From: Branchipolynoe longqiensis
Taxonomy: Eukaryota; Annelida; Polychaeta; Phyllodocida; Polynoidae
Reading direction: 5' to 3'
Assembly (NCBI GenBank): GCA_030323885.1
Contig: CM059197.1
Location: forward strand, 36,201,484 to 36,265,483
DNA: 64,000 nt
In this document: positions 21,391 through 31,904 of the stretch, piece after piece
Layout of the letters: each line of letters starts with the position of its first letter
Position numbering within the stretch: position 1 is the stretch's first letter
Position numbers and translations under genes: made by a program
The notes under the pieces: model-generated
Told to the model about the DNA's origin: nothing
The model's input: the letters and a program-made list of their open reading frames with translations, nothing else
Database searches by the model: none

Positions 21391-21750
21391 TAAAGTTGCA
21401 TAGTCCGATGGTTTAAAATTTCTGTAATTTTTCTGAGATAAATATATTAGATCGATCACTAGTATCTATTAGTTCAAAGTTACTTTTATTTTAAATGGTC
21501 AACTTTTGCGATATTTGGAGTGCAAACATGGGAAATTAGTTTTGGCAATCTTGCCAAAACTCGAACACCATAAACTTCTGCAGTAACAGATTCTGTTAAA
21601 TTGACACAGTTTTTTTTTGTATTGCCTTCTACCCAGAAATAAATGCTTAATAAGTGCATCAGTATCTAAGTTAGATGTGTAAAATCAGATCTAGATAATT
21701 GGTTTGGTTTTGAAAATTTGATATTTCATCGTACTATGCAGCTTTAACTA
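21391..21750 (+). mobile_element. MITE-G, best complete copy
   Basis: The left end TTAAAGTTGCATAGTCCGAT at 21391 and the right end ATCGTACTATGCAGCTTTAA ending about 21748 are inverted repeats. The TTAA at each edge may be the target duplication, as in the TTAA foldback family. The interior is AT-rich, about 360 bp in total, with no coding potential. Fragments lie at 2080, 10820, 11640, 15820, 17850, 31930, 32400, 33126 and 48740. Confidence 0.85.
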
Positions 21751-22076
21751 CCAGCCACTTATTGTCACGCCCTGTTCCAGAGGAACCAACTATTGCACTA
21801 TCTAGTATTTCTGTGTGTCTCTGTCAGCAAACATCTGACAAGTAGTGACGCACACTGTGGGGTGGTGTAGGCCCCCTACGTGCCTGGAGTGGTTGGTGGG
21901 TGGCGCCCCCTGGTATACCGGATCACTGGCAAGCCAGTGGGGGGGAGGGGGTTGTCAGTTCTGGATGATGGTGACACATCTCGTACAAAGACCATGTTGC
22001 CAATGAAGAAGTATGTGCTGAGATCCAGCTGGCTTGTTGCACCACACCAAGATCTCCGGGTGATTGTAAAGAGAGT
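21751..22076. other. Intervening sequence, no gene seen
   Basis: A 66-codon frame at 21880-22080 is the only open stretch. It lacks splice sites and shows no family resemblance. Confidence 0.35.
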
Positions 22077-22236
22077 CTAACCTTAAGAAAGTAACAGTCA
22101 AATTACACACTTGCTGAAATGTACTTTAGTGGACAGTCCCACCACCATAATAAAGCCTAACCTTCAGAATGTAACACACAAAGTAGGCATGCACTCTTGC
22201 TGAAATGTACATTAGTGGACCCTCCTACCATCATAC
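22077..22236. repeat. Two-copy tandem duplication, ~78 bp
   Basis: The copy at 22077-22150 has CTAACCTTAAGAAAGTAACA, then TTGCTGAAATGTACTTTAGT and GGACAGTCC. The copy at 22154-22236 has CTAACCTTCAGAATGTAACA, then TTGCTGAAATGTACATTAGT and GGACCCTCC. Confidence 0.8.
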
Positions 22237-22727
22237 CGCTCCTACCCCTATCTCGCCCCACCACCACCACCAGCACCAGCACCATCACATACTGCTGAAT
22301 TCACAAACAGTCCCCTGTCGCCAGCAATCTAAAAGTGATATGAAACCCAGCAAACATGGCGATGCGCTTCAGTTTCAGCCCCCCACCCCCGATCCCCCTG
22401 TGGCGTGCTCACTCCGCAAACAGCGAGCAATGCTTGATATTGAGCGCTATTTAGATGAAAGACCAAGTGCCCGCCCACTACACACACACACCCACCCACC
22501 CGCCCTCATTCCACCATAGCTGGCGGTTGGTGTGTCTCAAGTGGTCTGGGCCTTAGAAGAACACAGCACACAGCTCTTTTTTTGTTACTGAGCACAGAAA
22601 TAATGCCGGGCCTGCAGGCATCATCAGTCACTATCACACGCGGGGCGCCAGAGTCCAATTGCAGTTTACTTTGAGGGGTGTGTGTGTGTCCTTGTTGTTG
22701 CTGTGTAAATGACGTAGAGATGGTCCA
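22237..22727. other. Intervening sequence, no gene seen
   Basis: Contains short (CCA/CAG)n, C-rich and (CA)n runs and a (TG)n run at 22679-22690. No domain or splice-flanked segment recognised. Confidence 0.4.
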
Positions 22728-23105
22728 TTTATATAGATGGCCGGTATACATATGCATAGACCTATGGATATATAGGCTGTTTTATTCACAATTTCCTTTT
22801 TTTCCTCTTCTTTTTTGTTTGTTGATTTAATGACGCCTCTAGTGCACATGGATTTTTATCATCGGCTATTGGACGTCAAACATTTGGTAAATCTGACACA
22901 TTTCTTTAGAGGAAACCTGCTGTCGCCACATAGGCTACTCTTTTCAATACGCAGCAAGGGGTCTTTTATATGCACTTTCCCACAGACAGAACTGCACATA
23001 CCACAGCCTTTGGTGAGCCAGTTGTGGACCACTGGTTGGAATGGAAAATAGCCCAAACTGTACACGTGTCCACTGAGCCGAATCGATCGGATAACCCACA
23101 CCTTC
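22728..23105 (-). mobile_element. SINE-III plus shared flanking block
   Basis: The SINE-III body on the minus strand runs from about 23105 (GGATAACCCACACC side) through ACCACTGGTTGGAATGG and ACCACAGCCTTTGG to GACGCCTCTAGTGCACATGG near 22832. The adjoining 22728-22830 segment is nearly identical to 16076-16170. Confidence 0.85.
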
Positions 23106-23477
23106 ACAGCTGTATTCACAATTTCCATGCACAATATGCAAACATAAATTAAATGGTTGACAATAATATAAATTGAGGGAATGGTGTAGCCATTAATGGT
23201 TGTCTTCCCACTGCCTCTAATAAACAAACACTATGGAACACCAGTGCCTTGGCGCTGAAAAAAGGCTGTACTCAGATGAATAAAAATGTTTACGAAAAAA
23301 AAACCCGCAGATTGCACTTTGAGGAAAAAAGACATTTTTAACAAAAATATGATGAGACCATGACAAATCGACAGACAAATTCTGTGGTTTAAATTATAAA
23401 TATTTAATCGTTACTCATTGGGTCTTTCTGGTCCAGGTTAACAATTGTGACACAATACGTTATATAAATATGTGTAT
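23106..23477. other. Intervening AT-rich sequence
   Basis: Nothing recognised apart from GGAACACCAGTGCCTTGGCG near 23235, which has a counterpart near 47628 (GGAAGACCAGTGCCTCGACG). Both loci adjoin SINE-II blocks. Confidence 0.4.
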
Positions 23478-24088
23478 GTGTGTAGAAGTCTACACTGACC
23501 TCTCAGGCAAGGAGCCACATAGACAGGTAGGCGTGGGTAGTGTGGTGATATCAGGGAGCCTAGGTGGTGTAATGGTTAGCACACTGGCCGGGAATGCAAT
23601 GAGTCCCGCTCTAGGTGCAATATTTCCCATTTTCATCACCCCCACCACACTCATGGTGACCCTCATGGTGCTGGTTGCTGTGACCATGATCCTGTACAAG
23701 CCAGGTGCTGTATGATTGTTGAACCTACCCTGTGTATGTATGCATAAGTGCATTGCGTGTATGTATTTAATTGTAAGCATTAACATGATTTATGGATGTC
23801 AACCATTTAAAAGACTTACAATTCCAGGGGGACGAGTGTAGTAGTCTACACCGACTTCTCAGGCAAGGAGCCACATAGACGGGTAGGCGTGGATAGGGGG
23901 GTTGCATCAGGGAGCCTAGGTTCTGTAATGGTTAGAACGCTAGCCCCAGAATGGCAAGAAGTGTGGGTTCGAGTCTTGCTCTAGGTGCAATATGTCTCAT
24001 TATTAATATTATCTCCACGATAATAATGAGACATATTTCACCTAGAGCAAGACGCAAATATGTCTCATTATTATTACCCCCACACGAC
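23478..24088 (+). mobile_element. SINE-II tandem dimer (units start ~23478 and ~23838)
   Basis: Unit 1: leader GTCTACACTGACCTCTCAGG, then GGAGCCTAGGTGGTGTAATG as the tRNA-like head, CCCGCTCTAGGTGCAAT, CATTTTCATCACCCCCACC, a GATCCTGTACAAGC block and TAATTGTAAGCATTAA. It ends ACAATTCCAGGGGGACGAG. Unit 2 begins directly with GTAGTCTACACCGACTTCTC, about 357 bp downstream. In unit 2 the segment 23975-24055 is duplicated in inverted orientation around GTCTCATTATTA. The head folds with a 7-bp acceptor-like pairing, GCCTAGG with TCTAGGC. Confidence 0.85.
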
Positions 24089-24432
24089 CAGACGGGATGG
24101 CCGAATGAGTTAGAGCGTCCGTCTCCCGTGCTGGTAGATCGTAGGGGTTGTGGGTTCGAATCCTGGTCGAGTCAAACCACTGACTTGAAAATTGATACTT
24201 GTCGCTTCCTAGCCAGGTGTTCAGCATTATTAGGACAGGGCAAGGACTGGTGTGCTCAGTGTCAGGATAATGTGACTGAGTGGGATACCATGCCATGGTG
24301 TCAGCGGCCTTGTTTCCCAGTGGGATGCCACTATAAAGTTGCTATGAGTGTGCACTGTCACAAGTCGGTACCTGTCCTGATATGACCTTAGATGTTGCTA
24401 GGACATAAAACAACAACAAACAAACAAATATT
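24089..24432 (+). mobile_element. SINE-I, long-tail form, nested in SINE-II
   Basis: A full SINE-I from ACCAGACGGGATGGCCGAAT to ACAACAACAAACAAACAAAT. Flanks ATTATTACCCCCACACGA and ATTATCCCCACGACATT are imperfect copies of one SINE-II site, so it inserted into unit 2 of the dimer. Confidence 0.9.
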
Positions 24433-24690
24433 ATCCCCACGACATTCATTTCCATGACCTGGATCCTGTATAAGCTATGCGCCGTATGGTTGATGAACCT
24501 ATCATATGCATTTATATTTGCATAGCCTGTATGTATGAAATTGGAGCATTAAATGACTTATCAACGTAAACCATTTAAAGAACTTACAATTGCCAGGGGG
24601 ACAGGTAAGTGTGGATTGGGTGATTGCATCATGGAGCCTAGATAGTGTAATGGTTAGCACGGTATTGTCAGAATGGAATCCTGCAAACGA
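24433..24690 (+). mobile_element. SINE-II, remainder of unit 2 and start of a third unit
   Basis: Resumes with CATGACCTGGATCCTGTATA, then ATGGTTGATGAACCTATC and ACAATTGCCAGGGGGACAGG, and enters a third head, GGAGCCTAGATAGTGTAATG, at 24635. A minus-strand tRNA-like remnant follows at 24700-24770. Confidence 0.75.
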
Positions 24691-24876
24691 ACGGAAACAT
24701 CGTGCCTAGACCGGTAGTCGAACCCACACTGTTTCCATTACGGGGCAAGTCTCCTAACTGTTAAGTTGTGTTCCTCCAGGGTGTAATATCCATTCTTACG
24801 CCTGTCTACATTTATCTATAGGTGAAACTTTACCTGCGCAGGTCAGTAGGGCCTACGCCTGACTTTATATATATAT

Positions 24877-26250
24877 CATGTATACGCAATTATACGAGTA
24901 TAATTATCCGGAAACGGATTATCTTTGAACTGTCTGATCAGTTCATATCAAATGACACTACACCAACTAATGAAACTCATCTACTCAAATGACTGGTCAG
25001 GCCTTTTGACATGCGTGGTGCTGCCACCTGCCTTGTTCCTCCTCGCCTGGATCTGCCACACACCTGTACCACTTTGTAAACGTGCCGGCTGGTGGTGTGG
25101 GTGGTGTGGATAAGTCAAATGAAAGCACTACAGGTAATGAAGGAAACAGGTTAAGAGTGAAAAGTAAGAGAATGAGACTCTTCAATTTATTGACTTATAT
25201 AGGCTTTTCAGAATTCAAGATGGCCGTGGTCACATGACTCCATTCATCAATCACAGTACAATGCAGTGGTCACATGACTTAATCCTCCAATTAGAATACA
25301 ATGCAGTGGTCAATGATCATAACAATACCATGTGTGGGGGAGAGGGGGCATGTGAGGTGACTCTTCCAAAGACTGTTCCTAGCAAATCCAGGAAGTGACA
25401 CTCCCTCCAAAGACTATTCAATTATACAAATTCCATACTTAATGAATAATAGTTTACCAATTTCACACATCCTCCATATGCCTTTGGGTTTTTATATATT
25501 AACTTTTATCATTATATAGACAGTCTGCAATTTATTATAGTACTTCATCTCAGTTCACATGTATTATATCGGACAATTTTACAACTTGCTCCAGAATAGT
25601 TGCTGTATAAGCCATTATATGAGTATAATAAGGCTGGAAGCTTCCACCTTGTAAAGTCGTCGGCTGTCAGCTGTAGTGTTGTAGGCAGGCTAATAGGAAA
25701 CCACCACATGCAAGTAGAAGTAAGGCAGAGTATAGAGTGAAAGTTAGAGAGAGCTTGCACCCTCAGCTTTATTGTTATATAGTGGTTTTAGAATCCAAGA
25801 TGGCCTGTCAAGATGGCCTGTCACATGGCCTGTCACATCCAAGATGGCCTGTCACATGACCAGTTCCTCCAATCAACAGTAAGCATTCACATATCCACCA
25901 ATTAACAGTAAGCATGCTTTTGTATCCATGACTTTGTTTTGATTTGGCCTCACTACCCTGTTGTGTCTGGGTGTGCAGTGATCCGTAAATAACATTTGGG
26001 GCGGAGGGGGTTGTGAGCAGAGCTGCTAAGGCCCTATCACACTAACAGTAGTTCCCCTCTCACACTATCTATATAATACACAATGTCTATTTAATCTAGG
26101 CGAAGGATCACCAGCACTACACAATCCCACCTGCATCTGGTCACATTACATCATTTACCTTATATATAACATTTGTAATCCCCTATAGACCAGTTCGCAT
26201 TACCCACCAATGTGTAATTATCGGAATATTTTACAACCTGCTCATCAGCC
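24877..26250. repeat. Family F repeats (one diverged, one clearer copy)
   Basis: The clearer copy is about 25560-26245. It starts near ATCGGACAATTTTACAAC, then GTCGTCGGCTGTCAGCTG, ACCTCCAATCAACAGTAAGC, GGATCACCAGCACTAC, and ends ATCGGAATATTTTACAACC. Similar blocks are at 32576-33125 and 41690-42260. The region also has a local tandem GATGGCCTGTCA (25800-25850) and a duplicated ACAATGCAGTGGTCA (25258-25315). The class is unknown; the similar end motifs suggest terminal repeats. Confidence 0.6.
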
Positions 26251-26263
26251 CTTACTTCCTCCC

Positions 26264-26275
26264 CCCCCCCCCCAG
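26264..26275. repeat. C homopolymer
   Basis: A short poly-C run. Confidence 0.6.
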
Positions 26276-26322
26276 TCATCAACTGCTGAAGCCTTAACTC
26301 AATCATTTACTTTATACAACCT

Positions 26323-26662
26323 ACCGGGCGTGGTTGCCTAATTGGCAGAGCGTGGGCCTCGCGTGCGGGTGGTCGGGAGTTCGCTTCTCAGTCTAGTCAA
26401 ACCAATTACTTTTGACTTTATACTTGTCGCTTCCTAGCCTGGCGCTTGGCATTAATAGGATAGGACAAGGACTGGTTACCATAGTGTCAGGATGATGCTT
26501 CTGAGTGAGATATTGGCTCATGGTGCCGGCTGCCTGATTTCCCAGTGGGGCAGCACTATTAAGTCACCATAAGTGTGCACTGTCACACGTCGGCGCCCGT
26601 CCTGATGTGACCTTATATGTTGCTAGGACATAAAACATCAACAAACAAACAAACATATCCAA
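26323..26662 (+). mobile_element. SINE-I, long-tail form, full length
   Basis: The head CGGGCGTGGTTGCCTAATTG, then GGAGTTCGCTTCTCAGTCTA, ATTAATAGGATAGGACAAGG and GTCCTGATGTGACCTTATAT. It ends CAACAAACAAACAAAC. Confidence 0.9.
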
Positions 26663-26739
26663 CCTCAGGTCACCTGTTGTGCCACCTGTGAACTCACGCA
26701 TCTAACGGTCTTACGACCCACACTCACTGTACCACTAAA

Positions 26740-27000
26740 ACTCATATATATATATATAATGTATATATATAAATTCTCGGGTGCACATGACAGTGTAGCA
26801 TCCAGTATAGAAGCGTTCCGGCATGGGAGCCACCGGTCCCATGGTTGGAGGGGGGGGGGGGGTGCATACAACAAGTAAGCCACCCCATCTATAATAGGGT
26901 AGGAAATAAACATATAATCCCTTCCGTGCCTTTATACTCGCATAATGCTTATATATCACATATATCCCATATATATGGGACCCCGGGGACCAGTATCGGG
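26740..27000 (+). repeat. Family D repeat with AT microsatellites and a G-run
   Basis: Contains (AT)n at 26744-26770, a G-run at 26850-26862 and the D signature CTTTATACTCGCATAATGCT, then TATATCACATATAT at 26930-26965. Confidence 0.65.
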
Positions 27001-27117
27001 TCAGAATAGCGACTTGGCTGCGATGACAGCGTTCCATTTCAGGCGTCGAGACCATAAATCACAGATACGCCGTCCCGCCTGACCACGCTTGGACATAAAC
27101 CCGGGAGAAGGGCGGGT

Positions 27118-27480
27118 GGTGCATTTTGTTTCCACAGTCGCACTGGACAGGAAGGCCAAATCAATAAGAGTGCTCGCTGGCTTTTCCTGTGTGGGAAATC
27201 ATACGTTTGAACCACAACCGAGTCAACCCAATGACTTAACAAATTATACGTGTTGCTTCCTAATCCTAGCCAGACGTTCAGCATTATTATTAGGACAGGG
27301 CAAGGATTGGTTAGCTCAGTATCAGGACAATGTGACTGAGTGGGATATCAGGTAATGGTGCTGGTGGCCTGGTCTGACAATGGGGCAGCACTATGAAGTC
27401 ACAATGAGTGTGCACTGTCACATGTCGGTACCGATCCTGATATGACATTAGATGTTGCCAGGATGTAAATCCAACAAGCA
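27118..27480 (+). mobile_element. SINE-I, long-tail form, degraded head
   Basis: The head is hard to see. From ACCGAGTCAACCCAATGACT onwards it matches: TTATTAGGACAGGGCAAGGA, TCAGGACAATGTGACTGAGT, and the tail ending GATGTAAATCCAACAAGC. Confidence 0.75.
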
Positions 27481-27898
27481 ACCAACCCAATCCAATCCAT
27501 CTGAGACTGCCTCAAAAGGTGCTAAGCAATATGGGACAAAACTTTGTCCATTGTAACGATCAACATACTATCTGCTTATGCATTTGCTCAGGATAAACTG
27601 ATTTGTTTTTTACATGGTGTTTCATAATCCCAATAGAATACATATTGATTTGAAGCAAATGTCCTTGTGTTTTCAGTGTAACCATTTCTGTGCCATTTTG
27701 TGTCAATCATTACAATGGACAAAACCAAAAAGAGTTATCACCTTTTGAGACAGGCTCATCTATCTATGCGGCTCCGTTCCTGATAGCCCCGGAAGTCATT
27801 ACAGACTACTACAGTAATATAGTTATGTAGTAAATACCAAAATCACTCTGTAACATGTGCAATTGTTCATGTTACGAGAACATGGATAATTGAATATA
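27481..27898. other. Intervening sequence with an inverted motif
   Basis: GCCTCAAAAGGTGCTAAGC near 27510 and TCACCTTTTGAGACAGGC near 27738 are inverted, as are GGACAAAACTTTGTCCATTG (27533) and CAATGGACAAAACC (27712). This suggests a foldback element of about 250 bp from 27505 to 27758. Confidence 0.55.
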
Positions 27899-28095
27899 CA
27901 ACCAGACGGGATGGCCGAATCAGTTAGAGCGTCTGTCTCCCGTTTTGGTAGATCGTGGGATCGGGTGTTCGAATCCTGGTCGAGTCAAACCAATGACTTA
28001 AAAAGGAGCAGTGGAATCAGGAAGACCAGTCGTCTGCGACTGACATTTCCCCTGCTTAAACAACTAATGTACCAACAAAAAAGAAACAAATATTG
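27899..28095 (+). mobile_element. SINE-I, short-tail form, full length
   Basis: The head CCAGACGGGATGGCCGAATC, then GTTCGAATCCTGGTCGAGTC and AACCAATGACTTAAAAAGGA. Here the tail GCAGTGGAATCAGGAAGACC follows almost directly, so the GATAGGGC block has been lost. Ends CAACTAATGTACCAAC. Confidence 0.85.
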
Positions 28096-28429
28096 ACATC
28101 CCACTATCGCTTTGATACAAAGCATGTTCTTGTTCTAGAAATGGACTAAAAACCAGGCTGTCGTCTCGACCCGCGCGCCATCTAGCTGTCGTAATTTACT
28201 TTAACTGATTAACCCACCTCTACATCTATACTACGAGTTTAGCTTAGCTTCCCACCCACCCAAGCTTCTAAGATAATATGTGGTGGGTTAAGTGTCTGTA
28301 AACCTCGAAATATATCACTAGAACTCTTAAATGCCAAAATAAAGTATGTCGGTTTGGGTTTTCAATTACAATAAAAAGGAAAAGAAGAGAGAGAAAGAGC
28401 CGTCATTGTGCAGACTGGTCGAGTTCTTG

Positions 28430-28700
28430 CTAGCCCTTATAGGTAGGCAGTTTTATTTCATATAATTAAACAAATATATATTAATTAAATCAATTTTAAA
28501 ATAAAGAAACAAATGTTTAAAATTACAAAAATATAGATTTTTAGAAAATACATTGGTTAATTTTAAATTAAAAAAATAGAAGAATAAAATAAATGAATTA
28601 AGACAAATTAAAAATGTTAAAAAGAATAAAAAAGAATAAATATATAATAATGAATAAATAAATCAATTTAAAATAAATAAATCAATTTCTTTTTAAAACA
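28430..28700. repeat. A/T-rich low-complexity tract
   Basis: Continuous AAAT/AATA runs. No element ends or coding potential. Confidence 0.8.
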
Positions 28701-28786
28701 CAAAACAACCTACACTTGCCCGCCCATCGCAAGCATCTCTAGATTTCATGTGACCTCTCGCGAAGAGCGAGAGTCAACGTGACTGG

Positions 28787-28978
28787 ATGAATAACTCTGA
28801 CGGCCCTAATGGCGTCCCGCCTTACAATGGGAGGCAAGAGGCGAGTCAGGGTAACGAGGCGGCCATGATCGGCGGCAGGCACACACACATATTAGGCCTA
28901 CCTTTAAAAAGGAAAGCTTCTCACTGCCCAGAACTCAGCGCTGATTCATCAGCCACGAGCAGTGGCAGCGTGCATTGA
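28787..28978 (+). CDS. Weak candidate open frame in non-repetitive, CpG-containing sequence
   Basis: A 63-codon frame starting at an ATG and ending TGA. The product is hydrophilic, Ser/Gly/Ala/Asn-rich, with no recognised domain, signal peptide or membrane segment. It stands out only because the DNA is not repetitive and has more CpG than its AT-rich left neighbour. Just upstream, 28753-28771 is a perfect short hairpin (CTCTCGC, 5-base loop, GCGAGAG). A GGTAACG donor-like site lies inside the frame, and no strong acceptor is obvious upstream. A chance frame or an exon of an unknown gene are both possible. I infer no function. Confidence 0.2.
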   Translation: MNNSDGPNGVPPYNGRQEASQGNEAAMIGGRHTHILGLPLKRKASHCPELSADSSATSSGSVH

Positions 28979-29017
28979 AGTGTACGCTGGCAGACTTTGT
29001 GTGTCTGTTACTTTTTT

Positions 29018-29256
29018 GTTTGTACTTTAGTTGTTTAAGCAGGGGAAATTTCAATCGCGGACGATTAGCCTTCCTCATTCCACTGCTCATTGCCCTATCC
29101 TAATAATGCCGAGCGCCTGGCTAGGAAGCGGCAAGTATCAATATTTAAGTCATTGGTTTGACTCGACCAGGATTCAAACCCATGATCCCATGATCCCATG
29201 ATCTACCAACTCGGGAGTCGGACGCTCTACCTCATTCGGCCATCCTGTCTGGTTTC
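29018..29256 (-). mobile_element. SINE-I, short-tail form, full length
   Basis: Minus strand: the head at 29256-29170, with a duplicated CATGATCC triplet-like stretch at 29180-29202, then the short tail ending near TTTAGTTGTTTAAGCAGGGG at 29025. Confidence 0.85.
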
Positions 29257-29574
29257 ACTGCCAAAGTTGTCAGGTTCAGTTTAATGCTGAATGCAATTTA
29301 CTTTTAAGGTTAAACAAAAAAGGAGAAAAGCTTGTTGCTTAGAGCTGCTATAAGTAACAATTTGGTCTTGCCATAGTCCAAATGAGAGCATCACATTTCC
29401 AATTGCGTTTTATTTAGGGATGAAGAAATTCATTAATAATAGGTCAATGTCCATACATGTATACCCAATTTATTTAATACGACGTGAAATTGCGTAAATA
29501 ATGTCGGATGTCTGACATTATAAAAACATCACATCTCTATCGATACATCATATCTTCCGAATCTTAGTTCTTCT

Positions 29575-29735
29575 CCTTCTTTGTTTCCCTCTTCCGACCT
29601 TCCGTCATTCTCCCCTCCTCCCCTTATCCCCTCTTCCCCATTCCTCCTTCCCTCTTGCTCTGCCTCACCCCCTTCTCCCCTTCCCCCCTTCTACCATTTT
29701 CCCCTTTTCCCCTTTTCCCCTCCTCCATATCACTT
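29575..29735. repeat. Pyrimidine tract
   Basis: C/T-rich (CCCCTTTTCCCC type) and directly adjacent to a 5'-truncated SINE-I. Confidence 0.8.
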
Positions 29736-29962
29736 TCTAGCCTGGCGCTCTACATTACTAGGATAGGGCAAGGACTGGGTAGCAAAGTATCAGGATAACG
29801 TGACAGTGTGAGGTATTGGGTCATAGTGCTGGTGGCCTGATCTCCCAGGGGAACAACACGATGAAGTCGATCGACATGAGTGTGTACTTTCTCACAAGTC
29901 GGTACCCGTCCTGATATGACCTTAGATGTTGCTAAGATGTTAAACCCCAACAAACAAACTTT
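29736..29962 (+). mobile_element. SINE-I, long-tail form, 5'-truncated
   Basis: Begins at TTTCTAGCCTGGCGCTCTAC and continues through ATTACTAGGATAGGGCAAGG to TGTTAAACCCCAACAAACAAAC. The head is replaced by the pyrimidine tract. Confidence 0.85.
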
Positions 29963-29984
29963 GTATGAATAGGAATATGTTGAG

Positions 29985-30140
29985 AATTCTGACCATCAAG
30001 AGAAACCTGAAGCTGAGAGACATTAAGACCGACTCATGGACGCAACTCTCACAGCAGCGAGCTAAATGGAGAGCGGCAGTCAAATAATGAAAGCAGTCTT
30101 TCTCGCATCGTGACCAACAGCATGATGATGATAATGAGAG
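29985..30140 (+). mobile_element. Non-LTR retrotransposon 3' end with (ATG)n tail
   Basis: ACCATCAAGAGAAACCTGAA through GCGAGCTAAATGGAGAGCGG to CATGATGATGATAATGAG matches the end of the RT fragment at 1916-2049 and keeps 11 bases (TGGAGAGCGGC) missing there. Only the last ~20 codons plus the 3' UTR survive. Confidence 0.85.
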
Positions 30141-30159
30141 AATTCTGAGCGAACCAAGT

Positions 30160-30705
30160 TTGTCTACCACCATCACCACCCCATGTCCCACCACCCCCAC
30201 CTCTACCTCCACCTCCACCTCCGCCCCCACCATACTCCCACCTCCACCTCCACCCCCACCACCACTACCACCCCCACCCCAATCTCCCACCACAACATCC
30301 ATCTCCACCCCACCCCCACATCCACAACCACCCCCACATCCACATCCACCCGCAGCCCCACTCCCACCTCCACCAGGTCCCCACCTCCATTTCCCACGAC
30401 GACCACAACCACCACATCCACATCCAACCCCACTCCCACGTCCATCCCACCACACTTCCACCCCCCCAATCCCCCCCCCCCCGACATCCACATCCACGCA
30501 CCCCTCCCCCACCCCACCCCACTCCCACTCCCACTCCTACCCACACCCCCACCTCTACCACTCCAACCTCTACCATCACCCCACTCCCACCACCACTCCC
30601 ACCTCCATTTCACACCCCCACCCCCAAATCCACTTCCACCCCCCCCCCCAATCCTCCCCCACTACCCACATCCACATCCCACTCCCCACCCCCACCCTTC
30701 AGGCT
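30160..30705. repeat. CCCACCTCCA-type tandem tract
   Basis: Short CCCCCACCTCCAC and CCACATCCAC steps over about 540 bp. Long Pro/Thr/His/Ser frames on plus and Gly/Val/Trp frames on minus are artefacts of this composition. Confidence 0.95.
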
Positions 30706-30822
30706 TTATCCGCGTGTCCGTTAGCGGGGTGTAATTCCAATTGCTGGCAGCTCTGCTCGTGTGAAAAGGCTAATTGACGCGCTTCAATTTCCCATTCTCA
30801 GGACTATTGCCTGTTTATTAAA

Positions 30823-31155
30823 GGCCCTGTCACACCTCACCGGATTGGGGGAAACGGACAAAAAACGAACAAAGTCTGGTTTCTGTCCGTTCAAGTTTTG
30901 AACATGCACTAAACTAGGAACGGATTCCGCCGGATTGACGTCTATGGGTCTTGTCCGGTTTGAGTTTGTTTCATCAGTTGGTCATCCGTTCATGTCCGTT
31001 TCATGTCCGTTTCATGTCCGTTTCATGTCCATTCGTCCAGCAGCCATTGACCTGATAGCGCAACATTTTGACGCATTTCACTACATTTTGATACTTATCA
31101 CCACAGGACTAGACAATTCTGTCCGTTGTTCAATCCGGCATAGTGTGAAAGCCGC
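30823..31155. mobile_element. TTAA foldback element, ACCGGA subtype, reverse orientation
   Basis: Left end GGCCCTGTCACACCTCACCG, preceded by TTAAA. Right end GGCATAGTGTGAAAGCCGC, followed by TTTA. The interior (GTTTTGAACATGCACTAAAC, then GGATTGACGTCTATGGGTC) is the reverse complement of the element at 7395-7807. It has a run of GTCCGTTTCAT repeats at 30985-31030. Confidence 0.9.
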
Positions 31156-31199
31156 TTTAGTAATAGGACAGGCAGAATTTCCAGTGTTTTGGTAGTTGG

Positions 31200-31380
31200 G
31201 TCTATAACATGGTTGTACACTGTACTGACCTCGCAGGCGACGAGCCATATATATATACAGCTGGGCGTGGATAGGGTGATTGCATCAGGGAGCCTAGGTA
31301 GTGTAATGTATTGGCAAGATATGTGGGGTCCCAAAACAGGAGACGGACGCTCTACTCATTCGGCCACCCCGTCTGGTCTA
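31200..31380. mobile_element. SINE-II 5' fragment joined to a SINE-I head fragment
   Basis: SINE-II leader and head on plus (GTACTGACCTCGCAGGCGAC, then GGAGCCTAGGTAGTGTAATG to 31307). A SINE-I head on minus follows at about 31325-31378 (GACGGACGCTCTACTCATTC). Both are truncated. Confidence 0.7.
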
Positions 31381-31524
31381 TGGCGCTGATCAACTATTCA
31401 GCAGAATATACATATTTGGCAAACACAAAAGGTGAAGAAATTAAATTAAATGGAGTTTTAGAAACCCTGGTGAAATCCCGGTGGACTAGATCAGTCCATC
31501 CAAATAGCTATCCCCTAAAACAGA

Positions 31525-31715
31525 ATTAATGGAATAGGGCTACCACATCAGGATAATGCGACTTACTGGGATATTGGGTCTTGGTGCTGGTGGCCTGATT
31601 TCCCAGTGAGGAAGCACTATCAAATTCACCATAAGTGTGCACTGTCAAAAGTCAGTACCCGTCCTGATATGACCTTCGATATTGCCAGGATGTAAAACTC
31701 CAACAACCAACCAAC
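31525..31715 (+). mobile_element. SINE-I, long-tail form, 3' half
   Basis: From AATGGAATAGGGCTACCACA through GGATAATGCGACTTACTGGG to GTCCTGATATGACCTTCGAT. Ends GATGTAAAACTCCAACAACC. Confidence 0.75.
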
Positions 31716-31904
31716 CTAAAACAGCCACTCACTTTGAGTAGGCCCTAGCCAAGCAATTCCAATAAGCCCCCTCCTCCGAGCAGAGCAGCTGGTAGTTGTT
31801 TCTATGCAAATTGCCAGATTCCCGTATGAATATTTATGCAACAAAAATCAGCTGAACAGGTGATAAAAGTAAGCGTGGTGCCTTCCGCTACTCTGAAAAC
31901 GTGG

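Noticed and set aside
24110..24175. Possible functional tRNA gene
   Set aside because: The tRNA-like stretch is the head of a SINE-I copy. It is followed by the SINE body and lacks a complete acceptor stem.
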